Below, piece after piece: positions 34,133-44,218 of a stretch of 64,000 nucleotides of DNA. Source of the stretch: Phlyctochytrium arcticum (taxonomy: Eukaryota; Chytridiomycota; Chytridiomycetes; Chytridiales; Chytridiaceae); assembly GCA_025602905.1 (NCBI GenBank), contig JAHLKI010000007.1, positions 372,001 to 436,000 on the forward strand, written 5' to 3'. Each line of letters opens with the position of its first letter. Within the stretch, counting starts at the first letter, position 1. A program made the translations under genes and the position numbers. A model generated the notes under the pieces. That model was given only the letters and a program-made list of their open reading frames with translations, was not told the origin of the DNA and did no database searches.

Positions 34133-36254
34133 GGTCGGCTGGTTGCTGGACGTAGGACGATGAGCGGAAATGCAATGGGCAGCCCGGAGGGCTACGGAGC
34201 GGCAGCTAATATAGGTGGTGGGCCAGTGGCAAGTGGCTGTGCTGCGGTTGCCCTGCGTGCATGGCTGTGCCGCTGTTGCGCGCCTAAAACGGGTTTCTGC
34301 TGGCTATTTTTGGAAACCGCGTTGAAACGCGTTATAATCGCCCGCCAAAAGCTACGAGATCACCGCTATGTAGCTACTTTGGGCGAAATTGGCACGAGCC
34401 TCCCTGCAGCTGCGCAGCTTTTTGACAGAGGAAGTTTTCCAGTTTTTGGCCGTCGGGCCTTGGCCCCAGGGGCTCTACTCGTCTAACTACAAACTGCGAA
34501 ATGGTGAAGAATTCTCAGATTCGCTTTCGGCCCGAAGGTACCTTCTCAACAGATACATTTGTTTGCGCAGGTTTGACCCCAGATTTGACCCTGGGGTGAA
34601 GTCATCAACATTGATCGGTACGCTGTGATTGGCCCGGGTTGGAAGACACTTGGGGAAATGTGAACAAGACACTTGGGGATTTGTTTCATGAGAAGATGAG
34701 GGTTGATATCAGTAATCCGTTGATGAGCGAAAAATTGTTGATTGTGCGTCAATATTTGTTGAGGGCAAGTGGTACCTCAGTGTCTTTGAACTATCGACGC
34801 GTTATCCTCTTATTCGATGTGAAGGACGCCAGTATGGTGGCTGGGCAGCTCGTATTGATATCGAGGAGGATAGTCGGACGAATGATGTTGCTTATGGGCA
34901 TCATGCTTGCCTGACTGGTCCAGGATGTCTTCATCGTCGATAGCTTTCTGCCCCAACCTTGGTATTCTCACAACCACTATCCCGCATGGTTTTCCAAGGT
35001 GTGCATCCATCTCGAGTAGAGTTCTCTGCTACTGCTTAGCGCCTCCATTTCCACGTTGAGCGGATAACCTCAACCGGGTCCAATATGAAAGTCGTCAATA
35101 ATGAATGCAACGGCCAAGTTTTTAACGAAATGCAGTGGTCTCATGAAATGCTGCAGATTTAATATCGATGGCCAAGCATTGAAGCATTCCTCTCATCATA
35201 TTTTGGTGATTGGTCAAGACCGTAAAACACTGTCCGGTAGGGTCGTCTCAAAGGCCAAAGGAATTCAAATGACTGGTCCATAGTTTGGTTCGTCAAGTGG
35301 GTACATAATCATATTTCCATTCGCTCAAAGCTGCGTCGTAATTGTCCATGATGCTCGGTCGTGGCGAGGCACGAAAACCCCAACGATAAAAGATACAGTA
35401 ATGGCCATACGAAGGTCGTAAGAGAAAAAGTCTCACGCTTTGCGCAGCACCACGCGCTGGGGCTCACTCATGTCAAGCAATATATTTTCTAAAGTATATG
35501 TATTGTTAAGCACAACAAGTATACGATTCTGTCAGTAAAATGGCAACATCAGATTTTATTTAAACAAGCTTTCTGATTCAATGATTTGACCTTCTGCATA
35601 ACACCGGGACAATCGATTTGTTGATGTGGAGGCGGTCGAAGGATCTGTGCTTACTATGACATCTATCGTCGTGGCCGTGACAACTCTTTCCCCTTCGCAT
35701 CCCACACCAGTGACTATTTCATCCTCGGAATCTTGAACGCTATCAATTGCCCTGTCATTAGCTGCTGCCAGTTGTACCGTACAGAGTCCAGTCGATAGTA
35801 TACATAATCACGGCAAACCAGTCAATATCTACCGGGAGTGGTTGTGGTCGGGAATGTGGGTCATATTCTGAAAAGCAAGGAATTAGAAAAAATTTCAAGG
35901 TCACGGCGTTCGCCGGCTGTAGGTCCTGTATGACCGGAAGTGTCGCCCTGTCCTTTTCAAGACCGTGAACCACCCGGACCTTCTCCTTCAATCACGATTG
36001 CAGAAGTTGTTCCATTTTGTGCAAATTGCTCCTGCTGCGTGGCATCATCAGCCAGATATTCCTCAATGTCCGGCCGGACCCTGGTGATAATAATCCGCAA
36101 GAGGAGGGAGCTTGAGCATGGGAAAGATGAAGTCGGAATTGGTCGGGTCACCGTGGATAAATAGGTAGACTTGCACTTTGCGTCTGCCCCTTTGGTTCAA
36201 ACCATGATGGCCAAGGCTGTTGGAGACGCGAAAGCCACAGATGGTGTTGTAAAT
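34133..36254. other. Gene-poor region downstream of the Argonaute promoter
   Basis: The first few hundred bases hold the Argonaute 5' region. The rest has only short frames without family resemblance on either strand. A minus-strand peptide at about 35960-36260 (PDIEEYLADDATQQEQFAQN) looks coding-like in composition but has no identifiable family and no clear exon structure. Confidence 0.35.
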
Positions 36255-36500
36255 GATTGGGTCCACATAATGTGAATCAAACTATGGACGACTTTAGTTT
36301 TTTCGGAGATCTTCGAGTTCAGGCCAAATTGTGGATGCTTGGGTCAACGTAATATGAATCTAACTATGGATGACTTTGGTTTTTTTTGGTAATCTTCGAC
36401 TTGGAGCCAAATTGTGAATGGTTGGGTCGACGTAATGTGAATCCGACCATGGACGACTTTGGTCTTTTCTGTAATCTTCGAGTACAAGCGAGATTTTCCC
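36255..36500 (+). repeat. Three-copy tandem repeat, about 82 bp
   Basis: Units start GGGTC(C/A/G)AC(A/G)TAAT(G/A)TGAATC at 36259, 36341 and 36424. They share (G/A)ACTATGGA(C/T)GACTTT(A/G)GTTTTTT, then GATCTTCGAG-like and GCCAAATTGTG(G/A)ATG(G/C)TT segments. The copies are about 80-90% alike. The array overlaps the end of the copia-type remnant. Confidence 0.85.
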
Positions 36501-36720
36501 CTCCAAGCGAATGAAATGATGTCTGACATCAAGATGCTTGGTCCTATGTGAGATCTTGTTGTTGTGAGCTAGGTCTAAAGCATTTTGGTTGTCGGCGTGA
36601 ATGCTGATTTGACGCATTTCTTCGGCGTTTGGGGCACGTAGGTATTCTGCACCAAACACGACTACCATTGTATTGCGAAGAAAATTGCGAGAGGTCTCAT
36701 TCTGCAATGCTCTCCACTTA
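36344..36720 (-). mobile_element. Ty1/copia RNase H remnant
   Basis: The minus-strand frame encodes ISIHADNQNALDLAHNNKIS followed by HRTKHLDVRHHFIRLEGKI. This is the diagnostic end of copia-type polyproteins (D-N-x-x-A-I-x-L-A-x-N ... H-x-R-T-K-H-I-D-V-x-x-H-F-I-R). The preceding NETSRNFLRNTMVVVFG corresponds poorly to the usual A-E-Y block, so the upstream part is degraded. The end runs into the 82-bp tandem repeats instead of the usual AD-x-x-TK-x-L ending. Confidence 0.7.
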
Positions 36721-37595
36721 CATCGGCACCCGTACCGTATGCAAGCATACGCAATACCGCCTCGTCATCGGTTTTGCTGAGGCGTGGGACTGTAGCTACA
36801 GGTTCCGTGTCTGGAGGGCCTGACTTCCTACAGCCATCCTACTAATCTTCGCCGTTCTATTCGTTTGCTCCTTCTGTCTGGCACATTGAACATAAGCCGG
36901 ATTTCTCTCTTTTAGTGCTGTTACCTATTATTTTGTTCCCACGGGAAGAGGCATGCTAATTGGCGCTGAGGTTGACGAGCAACATTTTTTGCATCCTGAA
37001 TTTGACAGGTAATGGACCTGGGGAAACCCCCACTTTGCACGGCGGACATGCTAATATATGATCCAAGAGCTTTTCGGGAGCTTTCGTGTTGACCGGCCCA
37101 TCATACTTGCAGCCAAAGTAGTCAAACGGGAAGCATTGGTTGAAAGTAAGCGCTCGTTCACTTTCCGTGTTCTGCCCTTTCCCGATTGATGCACAAAGAG
37201 GGACTTGAATCCTGGTCTCCAGCAGAGATTGGTGAACATCGTCTCTTCCAAGTTGAAGTAATTTCAAATAGATTGTCCTCTTGCAAATCGGTGGGTCTTT
37301 TCCGGGTTCACGATTCGTCCGAGCGGAATTGCAGATCACGGCGGAAGAAGTCAAGTTGGCTGGGACCCATAGTTCAGGTATGGACATCCTTCCGGGTCTC
37401 GGCCTGGATAGAGGCGCCTGTGTCCCTCTGAAAGATATCCAGAGTCTACCATTCTTCCAAGGGTATTTGAGCTGATCTGGCAATTCGATTCAGCGTGTTG
37501 AGAGGTTCAGATCGTCTGGCTAAGCCCACAGCAAATGGGCAGCATTGTCAAAATCAAAGTGCTGATCCAGCTTGAAATAAATTAGTGCAACGACA
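36721..37595. other. Unassigned stretch before Cactin
   Basis: A 175-codon minus-strand frame (36956-37483) has several cysteines and a C-x-F-P-F-D-Y-F-G-C ... H-x-x-x-C-P-P-C arrangement near its end. I know no family for it, and it begins without a clear promoter. It may be old transposon or host sequence. The region also contains the Cactin 5' end. Confidence 0.3.
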
Positions 37596-40006
37596 ATGCC
37601 ACGAAGAGACCGCTCGCCGGAAAGGTCTGGCCGTTCAAGAAACCGTTCTGTCTCAAGAGACCGAGATCGATCACACTCTGACGGACGTAAAGGACGCAGT
37701 GCCCGCTCCCCTGAGCAAAGAATTCAGCGCAAAAGCTCAAGTCGAGGGCGGGACGAAGGTCGACGATACAAAGATCGATCAGAGTCAATAGACGCCGGCC
37801 GTTCCCTGCCAAGAGGAAGAGACCTTAGTCGTGAAAATAGCTCTGGACGCCGCCGCGGTCGAGATAGCATTTCACCTAGTCCACGACGGCGTTCAAGTCG
37901 GGGTAGCCCCGAACGCTCGCAGAAAAGGTCAAGGAGTCGAAGCCAGCGGCATCATGGCTCATCAGAGAGTGAATCAGATCATGCGCCCAAACGTAGCCGT
38001 AAAGATAAAAGCTCATCCAAAAAGAAACGGGAAACATCTGAAGAGCGTCGAGCTAGAAAGGCGGAGCGTAAAGCAGAAAAAAGGCAATTGAAGGACGACC
38101 TAAAGGCGCAAAAAGAATCACAAATTGCTGCACAAATGTCTGCTTCATTGGGATACTCAAACACTGAAAATCCTTTTGGAGACAGTAACTTGTCTTCCAA
38201 GTTTGTTTGGTTAAAGAAAAGAGAGCGGGAGGCGAAAGATGGTTTACGGGCAACTGATCGAGTCAAGCGAGATGTTAACCGACGTGAGGAGATTGATACG
38301 GAACTGGACAAACTCAAGATGCGACGCACAGAACGCGAGTATGAGCAAGAGCTACGTGAACAGGAGCAAGCGAGACTGCAGCGAGAACAAGATCAGATAG
38401 CGTTGGGTGATTGGGAAGCCAAAGAGAACGAATTCCATCTGGAGCAAGCCAAAACCCGCGCTCAGATCCGTATCAAAGAATCCCGGGCGAAACCCATCGA
38501 CATTCTGGCTATGAACTTATCCCTAGCAAGTGACTCCAAACTTGCGGAAGAGTTTGACATGCTGGGCCTGGAAATGAGCATTGAAGAGCCTTACTTGATT
38601 TTCCGTAATCTGAGTTTACAGGAAGTGGAGGAACTGCACAAGGACATTCAGCTGTACGTTGGTTTGGAAAAGAATGAAGAAAATCGCAAATTCTGGGATG
38701 CTATGATGGTGGTTTGTGATGACGAGCTGTCCCGGCATCGGGCCGCGATTGATGGTGGCGCATACACGGGTGTCAATCACGCAGTTGCAGAGGATATTGA
38801 GAAAATGTTTGCCAACAAAACTCAGGATCAATTAAACCTGCTGCAGAAGCAAATAGAGAAAAAGCTGCGTGAAGGTGGCCCGGTGGATGTCGATTATTGG
38901 GAAACGGCCATTAAAGCTTTGATTGTCTGGACGGCCAAAGCAAAGCTTCGTGACATGCACAGATTCTTGTTGCGCAAACGTCTGGAGCGATTGAAGGAGG
39001 AGAATATTGAAGCAAACCAAAATGCCAAGCCTATCACGTACCAACGAGAGCGACCGCAAGCCGTTGTCTCTACTGTAGGTCCTGATTTACCTCAAGTTGA
39101 TGAGGGAGAGGTGGAGACCGACGGCGAATATGAAGAGTATGACCCTCGAATGAGCCCTGTCATTACAAACAGGATTCAACGCAATGATATTGACGTCTAC
39201 GAAGTGGTTACCGAGGAGGCAGATCTCCGGCAATTGGTAGGTTGCCTTTGAAAATACTACGACAAGGGTGATATCTAACTCAAAAATCTCTTATTCTAAA
39301 GGCGAATGCGCGGGAGAAGGTTCTGCAGAGCGAACTCGGCATGTTGGGAACTATCGACGCCGAACAGTCACTTATACTGACGGGTGAAGCGGAATCATTG
39401 GAAGACCTTGCCGAACAAGCGTTCTTGCGCGAAGCTGCTGAGAGTATGGGAATGGAGGAGACTGCCTTTAACGAAGAGACAATCATCTCAGCATCGCAGC
39501 CGGTAAGTCGTTATGCTTGTATCGCTCAATCTTTCTGTCTTCCTAACTTTATTCTAGGAGGCATATCTGTGGCACGACAAGTACCGTCCAAGAAAGCCCC
39601 GATACTTTAACCGTGTGCACACTGGATACGAATGGAACAAATACAATCAGACCCATTATGACAGTGACAATCCTCCTCCCAAGGTGGGTCATTCATATCA
39701 CCTGTACGATGAGACGCATTACTCATTCGCTCTGCTTTCTAGGTTGTTCAAGGCTACAAGTTTAACATCTTTTACCCTGACCTGATTGACAAATCAAAGG
39801 CGCCCACGTACGCCCGAGAAAAAGATGAAGGATACCCAGACACTGTCATTTTGCGCTTCAAGGCTGGACCGCCGTATGAGGACATTGCGTTCCGGATCGT
39901 GAACCGCGAATGGGAGTACTCACATAAGAAAGGGTTCAGGAGCTCATTTGATCGCGGAGTCTTACAATTATGGTTCCATTTCAAACGTCATCATTATAGG
40001 CGTTAG
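37596..40006 (+). CDS. CACTIN: Cactin, spliceosome-associated protein
   Basis: Conserved nuclear splicing cofactor. The ATG at 37596 begins an RS-type head of about 130 residues rich in Arg, Ser and Asp (MPRRDRSPERSGRSRNRSVS), then a Lys/Glu-rich coiled region and the Cactin mid domain: NPFGDSNLSSKFVWLKKRER, KPIDILAMNLSLASDS and a helical part with DVDYWETAIKALIVWTAKAK. After introns at about 39239, 39502 and 39684 comes the C-terminal CactinC_cactus domain: LWHDKYRPRKPRYFNRVHTG, YEWNKYNQTHYDSDNPPPK, KFNIFYPDLIDKSKAPTY, then FKAGPPYEDIAFRIVNREWE and GVLQLWFHFKRHHYRR at the end. The C terminus is nearly invariant across eukaryotes and is complete here. Confidence 0.95.
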
Positions 40007-40255
40007 TGTATCTAGACATCGCAAAGTATTTCAGATATCGCCTTTCTCCTAATGTAAATAGTTAAACGAAGACGACCGGACGTGACCAACCACATCGGAT
40101 TCCCGAATGTAATCTCCGTATCATGCATGGGAAGGATTGTCCACATTCACACCTGCCTTTGTCTTTGTTTGTAACCACACGCGCAGCACTCGTTACGTGA
40201 TCTCTAATTCATTTCTGAAGCAAATCTGTAAAATAATCGACGCGTACGCACAAGA

Positions 40256-42517
40256 ATGACAATAATAGGAGCAGACGAAACCCATGAGACCCAAGACGCG
40301 CAAATCAAGGTCCTTGCCAACGAGTATGAAAGTGCTTTGCGGAATACGGCAGGCTACTGGACTTTCATGAAGGCTACACGCGTAAGTGTTTGATTCGAGG
40401 GAAAAACAGTGTCAAATTCTAGTATTTACGCGTGGTTACAGAAGAAGATTTTGCAATCTTTAGAAAATCAAAATGACGGCGAACCTTGTGATATGGCGGA
40501 TCTGGCCCGTACATTGATGAATCAAGGTGGTGAAGTATGCCAATTGGTGCAGAACAGCGTGGCGATGGCGCACGCCCGGCGTAAACAATGCGGACTTGCC
40601 AGCTCCGATCATTCAGTGCAGGGAGCCTTGGCCAAGAATCCGGGGGGTGGAAAGGTTCCACTGACGACGCGGGTGCTTGGGTGGAGTGGGAACGATGTGG
40701 TGGCATCGGTTGAAGCAGGGCGTAAAAAGCTAGAGTCGACTGCTAAAAAACGCTTGAATCGTATCGCGGTGGATATGGGCATGCCGTTAGTTCGACGGGT
40801 AATGTCCTTGACTTCCACAACGCGTTCGGGGGCCTTGTCGCTAACATACTCGGGTGTGATAGCGTACTGCGCACGAAGAAGCGATGATTTTGTCCCCAAA
40901 GCACGAGCATGCTGATGATGCCCTCGCCACTCCGCCATGTCTGGGTCTACCTTCCAGAGGAGTTCGGGATCCGGAGCGGATCTGTTTACAGGATGACCAG
41001 GACATACTCGAGGCACTCCAATCCATTCCTGCCCCCCACGATGAAGCGGACCATCCTTGCTATGGGTAAGTTCTGCCAGCACATTTCCTTTCATGTCCGT
41101 GGCGAGCAGCATTCGTCTGTACTGCCCTGGCGCAACCTCAGTCATACCAATCCAACTTTGACGCTTAGTCTTCCTGCAGAGTTTACGAAATTTTGGACCA
41201 AAGTGCCGGCTCTGCTTACCGGTGGCGAGGACCTGATTGCCCGACTTCGCAAACACTTTGCCAACTTGAGTTCCCACCACCCCCATGTGGGCGTTGACGA
41301 CTGGATTGCCGAGGAGTCTGGTATGCGAGACACCGTATACCGAATGCTGCGCAAATTGACTTGCGATTCTCGCAGCATTATCTGTTTCCTCAGAGGCGTT
41401 CTTGCAAGTCAAGGTGGAGGAGGCCGAGAAGATACTAGCGTGTCGCGACCTGGAAGCAGCGAAAGACTTTGCCCAGCGTGGCATCCCTGCTTGCATCCGT
41501 AGTAAGTTATGGGATCTTATCCTGCAATCTGATTTTGTAGAGTCTCAACAACAGCATGTACGTCTCCTGCCATGTCGGTTGATGGAGTATGACCTACTAA
41601 ATCCTACCAAAAGACAAAGTCATACTGCCGCCAGCTCAAACTCTCGATTGCTCGCCACGAACTCCTCATCGACCGGATCATCCAGGTCGACGCCCGTCAA
41701 TGCCGCAACGAAGATTCTTATTTCGTCTTCGAAGACCTGCTGCGCAATGTCATGATGTATTGGATCCGCGACGAGTGGATAGCTCGGCGGATTGGAGTGA
41801 TGCCGAGTGAGCCTGTGCTGGGTGGGCCTCCGGACAGCTCGAAAGAGAACTCGGGCATACGACGCGCAGATGCCAAAGCGTACCCACCCAACGGCGTGCT
41901 CCCTACTTGGGGTGTATCATGCTTTGCCATGCCATTTTGCTACCTACATGATACAGCCGAAGCTGTCTACATGACCTTTCGCGAATTTTATGTTCGGTAG
42001 GTTCTTCAATTGACCAGCATATCGATAACGAGCACTGAACGGTTCTTCAAGCTATTTTCACGACCTCCATACTCTTTCCGTTAATCCTCAGTCACCCACG
42101 CTTCCCACGCTATGCAAGAGCTTTGAATCCTTACTAAAACAACAAGAGCCATATCTGTTTTTCCATCTCACGCATCACCTCAACCTCCCACCCATCTCAT
42201 TCGCTGCCCGATGGATCATGTATGCATTTGTCGGAGTCCTGGATGTTGAGCAAGTGCTACTGCTATGGGATCGGATTTTGGGTTTTGGGACGCAGGGTTT
42301 AGAACTTTTGGCAGTGGCTGCGGCAGCCATTTTCATGTTCAAAGCTGACATGCTACTAAAGGCAAGGCATCCACGCGACGTGGAGGTAAGAAACTATTGC
42401 CCCAAATCGAAACGTATGCTGACAGAATCCATTTCCCACACCTAGTATGCTTTTTCAGATTTCGGGGCGATACGAATCATTCCACTGCTCCAGCACTTTA
42501 TTTTCGATACTGTATGA
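40256..42517 (+). CDS. TBC1D19: TBC1D19-like Rab-GAP
   Basis: Predicted GTPase-activating protein for Rab-type GTPases. The ATG at 40256 starts a first exon (MTIIGADETHETQDAQIKVL) that joins KKILQSLENQNDGEP after an intron. The middle includes LTLSLPAEFTKFWTKVPALL, matching the linker of animal TBC1D19. The TBC domain runs EAAKDFAQRGIPACIRSKLW, SYFVFEDLLRNVMMYWIRDE, AYPPNGVLPTWGVSCFAMPF and CYLHDTAEAVYMTFREFYVR, then SFAARWIMYAFVGVLDVEQV and LLLWDRILGFGTQGLELLAV, ending PLLQHFIFDTV. YPPNGV-P and the LLLWDRILG block are specific to TBC1D19. The usual TBC Arg/Gln finger motifs are not standard in this subfamily, so GAP activity is uncertain. Exon limits at 40800-41500 are approximate. Confidence 0.82.
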
Positions 42518-42765
42518 TTTGATCCATTATGTAACGATTGAATTATGCGAGCAAATACATAAATATTAAAGAAACAGAATGAGGGAGTGTTGAAGGTATA
42601 GGAGGGGTGAGTGCATGCGGATTGGTTGTAAATACACGGCCGGAGAAGGTGCGGCGCGAATCTAGAGGGACGTGCGGGGTAAAGGAAATAGAGGAATTTA
42701 AGGGAAGGAAGTGGATTGGGTTGAAAGGGTGAGGAAGGGAAGGCACGGGATCGCTGGGCCTGGCA

Positions 42766-43580
42766 TCAGCAGATAATACAAGCCTTGTCACGCGATCGTC
42801 GTTTGTAGCTTTCCACAAACTTGAGTTGGCGCGCATTGATGGCACCGCGACGTCGCTCACGTACGTAGATTACCGCGTCTAGAGGTGCCATTCCTGCTTC
42901 AATCAAGGCCATCGTAACCAGTACTGGTGCCCTGCAGATGAAACCATCAGCCCAAAGCCTTTTACATTATGCAAATATGGATTTTTTGCTTACCTTCCCA
43001 AACCAGCGACACAATGAACCCCAATGCAAGTCTTTGGTCCATCAGACACAAGTTCTTGTTCAGAGCTCGAGGCCTTCTTTTGAGGGTTTCCAAAGCGCGC
43101 CGACACCAGATTCAAAAAGTCTGTAACAATCTGGCTTGGTGGGGGATCTCCGTCGGGAAATGGCCAATCCTAAGCAGGAGAGCATTAGACGTCTATCTTG
43201 CCGCGTAATACTTGACCGGGGCAACACTTACATGAACCTTGATGTTGTGCTCCTCCATGAACTTCTTTTCGTAGGTTGGGTCACAGACACGAACAACATC
43301 GGTGACATTTTGCTTTTCAAGCTCCTGCAAGATATTTGTGAGCAGATCTGATCTTTAAGCGAGTGCTGGCAAAACCTACCCCCAGGTACATCGGCAACGT
43401 GCGGTCCGAAGGTGCATCGAAAATCAAGAAACGCATGTTCTTATACTCTACCAGGGATGGTTGATTGGGTAATCTCTGCATGACTGCTTCCTTGTTTGAT
43501 GATCCCTGCCGCTGCGCGCGTATTCCTCCAACTTGCATTTCGTGAGTTCCGACTCTGCCTCTGTCTTCTGCTCTGATCAC
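42766..43580 (-). CDS. PTP4A: PRL/PTP4A-type prenylated phosphatase
   Basis: Dual-specificity-like phosphatase of the PRL family, membrane-attached through a prenyl group. The conserved core starts at [20 protein letters not shown]. Later exons supply [24 protein letters not shown] (general-acid Asp), and the catalytic loop [13 protein letters not shown], whose Cys and Arg are present and which is split by an intron within the GR codon pair. Then come [14 protein letters not shown], a basic [17 protein letters not shown] segment, and a polybasic tail ending KACIIC, a CAAX-type terminus. The longest frame starts at 43580. Internal ATGs at 43538 and 43481 would give N termini nearer the usual short PRL length, so the true start is uncertain. 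A Ser-rich insertion ([13 protein letters not shown]) precedes the catalytic loop. Confidence 0.85.
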
Positions 43581-44218
43581 TCCTCAGTTGGATATCAAAT
43601 GATTCGTGCAGAGAATGGGTATAATATGCAGTCCTAGTCCATCCAGAATGCGATAGCCTAATAGTGTTGTATGTGATATCGTACGCTCGAGTTCCGACTG
43701 TTCCAAATTATGTTATAGTTTTAAAACTCCTCTTGAGAGACAAAGGAACCCAATCCGGTGAATAATGTTGATCTAAAGAGTCCTCCGAAGCGTGCTGGCT
43801 GACACAGATTGGATGTGTTTATAGGCGACGTCAGCCAGGATCCAGCAACGGGGGTGCGACGAATACTCCAAAACCGGCCAGTCTTGAAAGATTACTTGGA
43901 GAGTCAGCAGCCACTTGTGCGCTACGACTCGGGGGATCGGCACGGGAAGATATACACCTGCGCTATTTTGCTGCAATAGCTGTCGCTGTGGAAGCAAGTA
44001 GATGGACGGTCGGGGGGCAATAATGACAAAAAACCCGAAGTTTACGCTGAGGCTGCGTCGAACCGCCGCAATCAAGCATCGTGGCGCAGTCTTACGTTAT
44101 TCTGGCAACGTGCGAAAATTAATGTTTCAATGCGTTGATTTCTCGGCAAGGACTGTATGTACAAAAGGTTGCCGGTGATATGTGCAAAAGGGTATAGCAG
44201 GCCAGATTCATAGGGATG
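43581..44218. other. Intergenic, nothing recognised
   Basis: 638 bp with only short frames and no repeats or RNA genes that I can see. It includes the PRL promoter and the 3' end of the next minus-strand gene. Confidence 0.4.

Noticed and set aside
37190..37260. Possible tRNA-like T-arm (GGGACTTGAATCC-type string)
   Set aside because: No acceptor or anticodon stem pairs around it. I found no convincing tRNA, rRNA or CRISPR array in the window.
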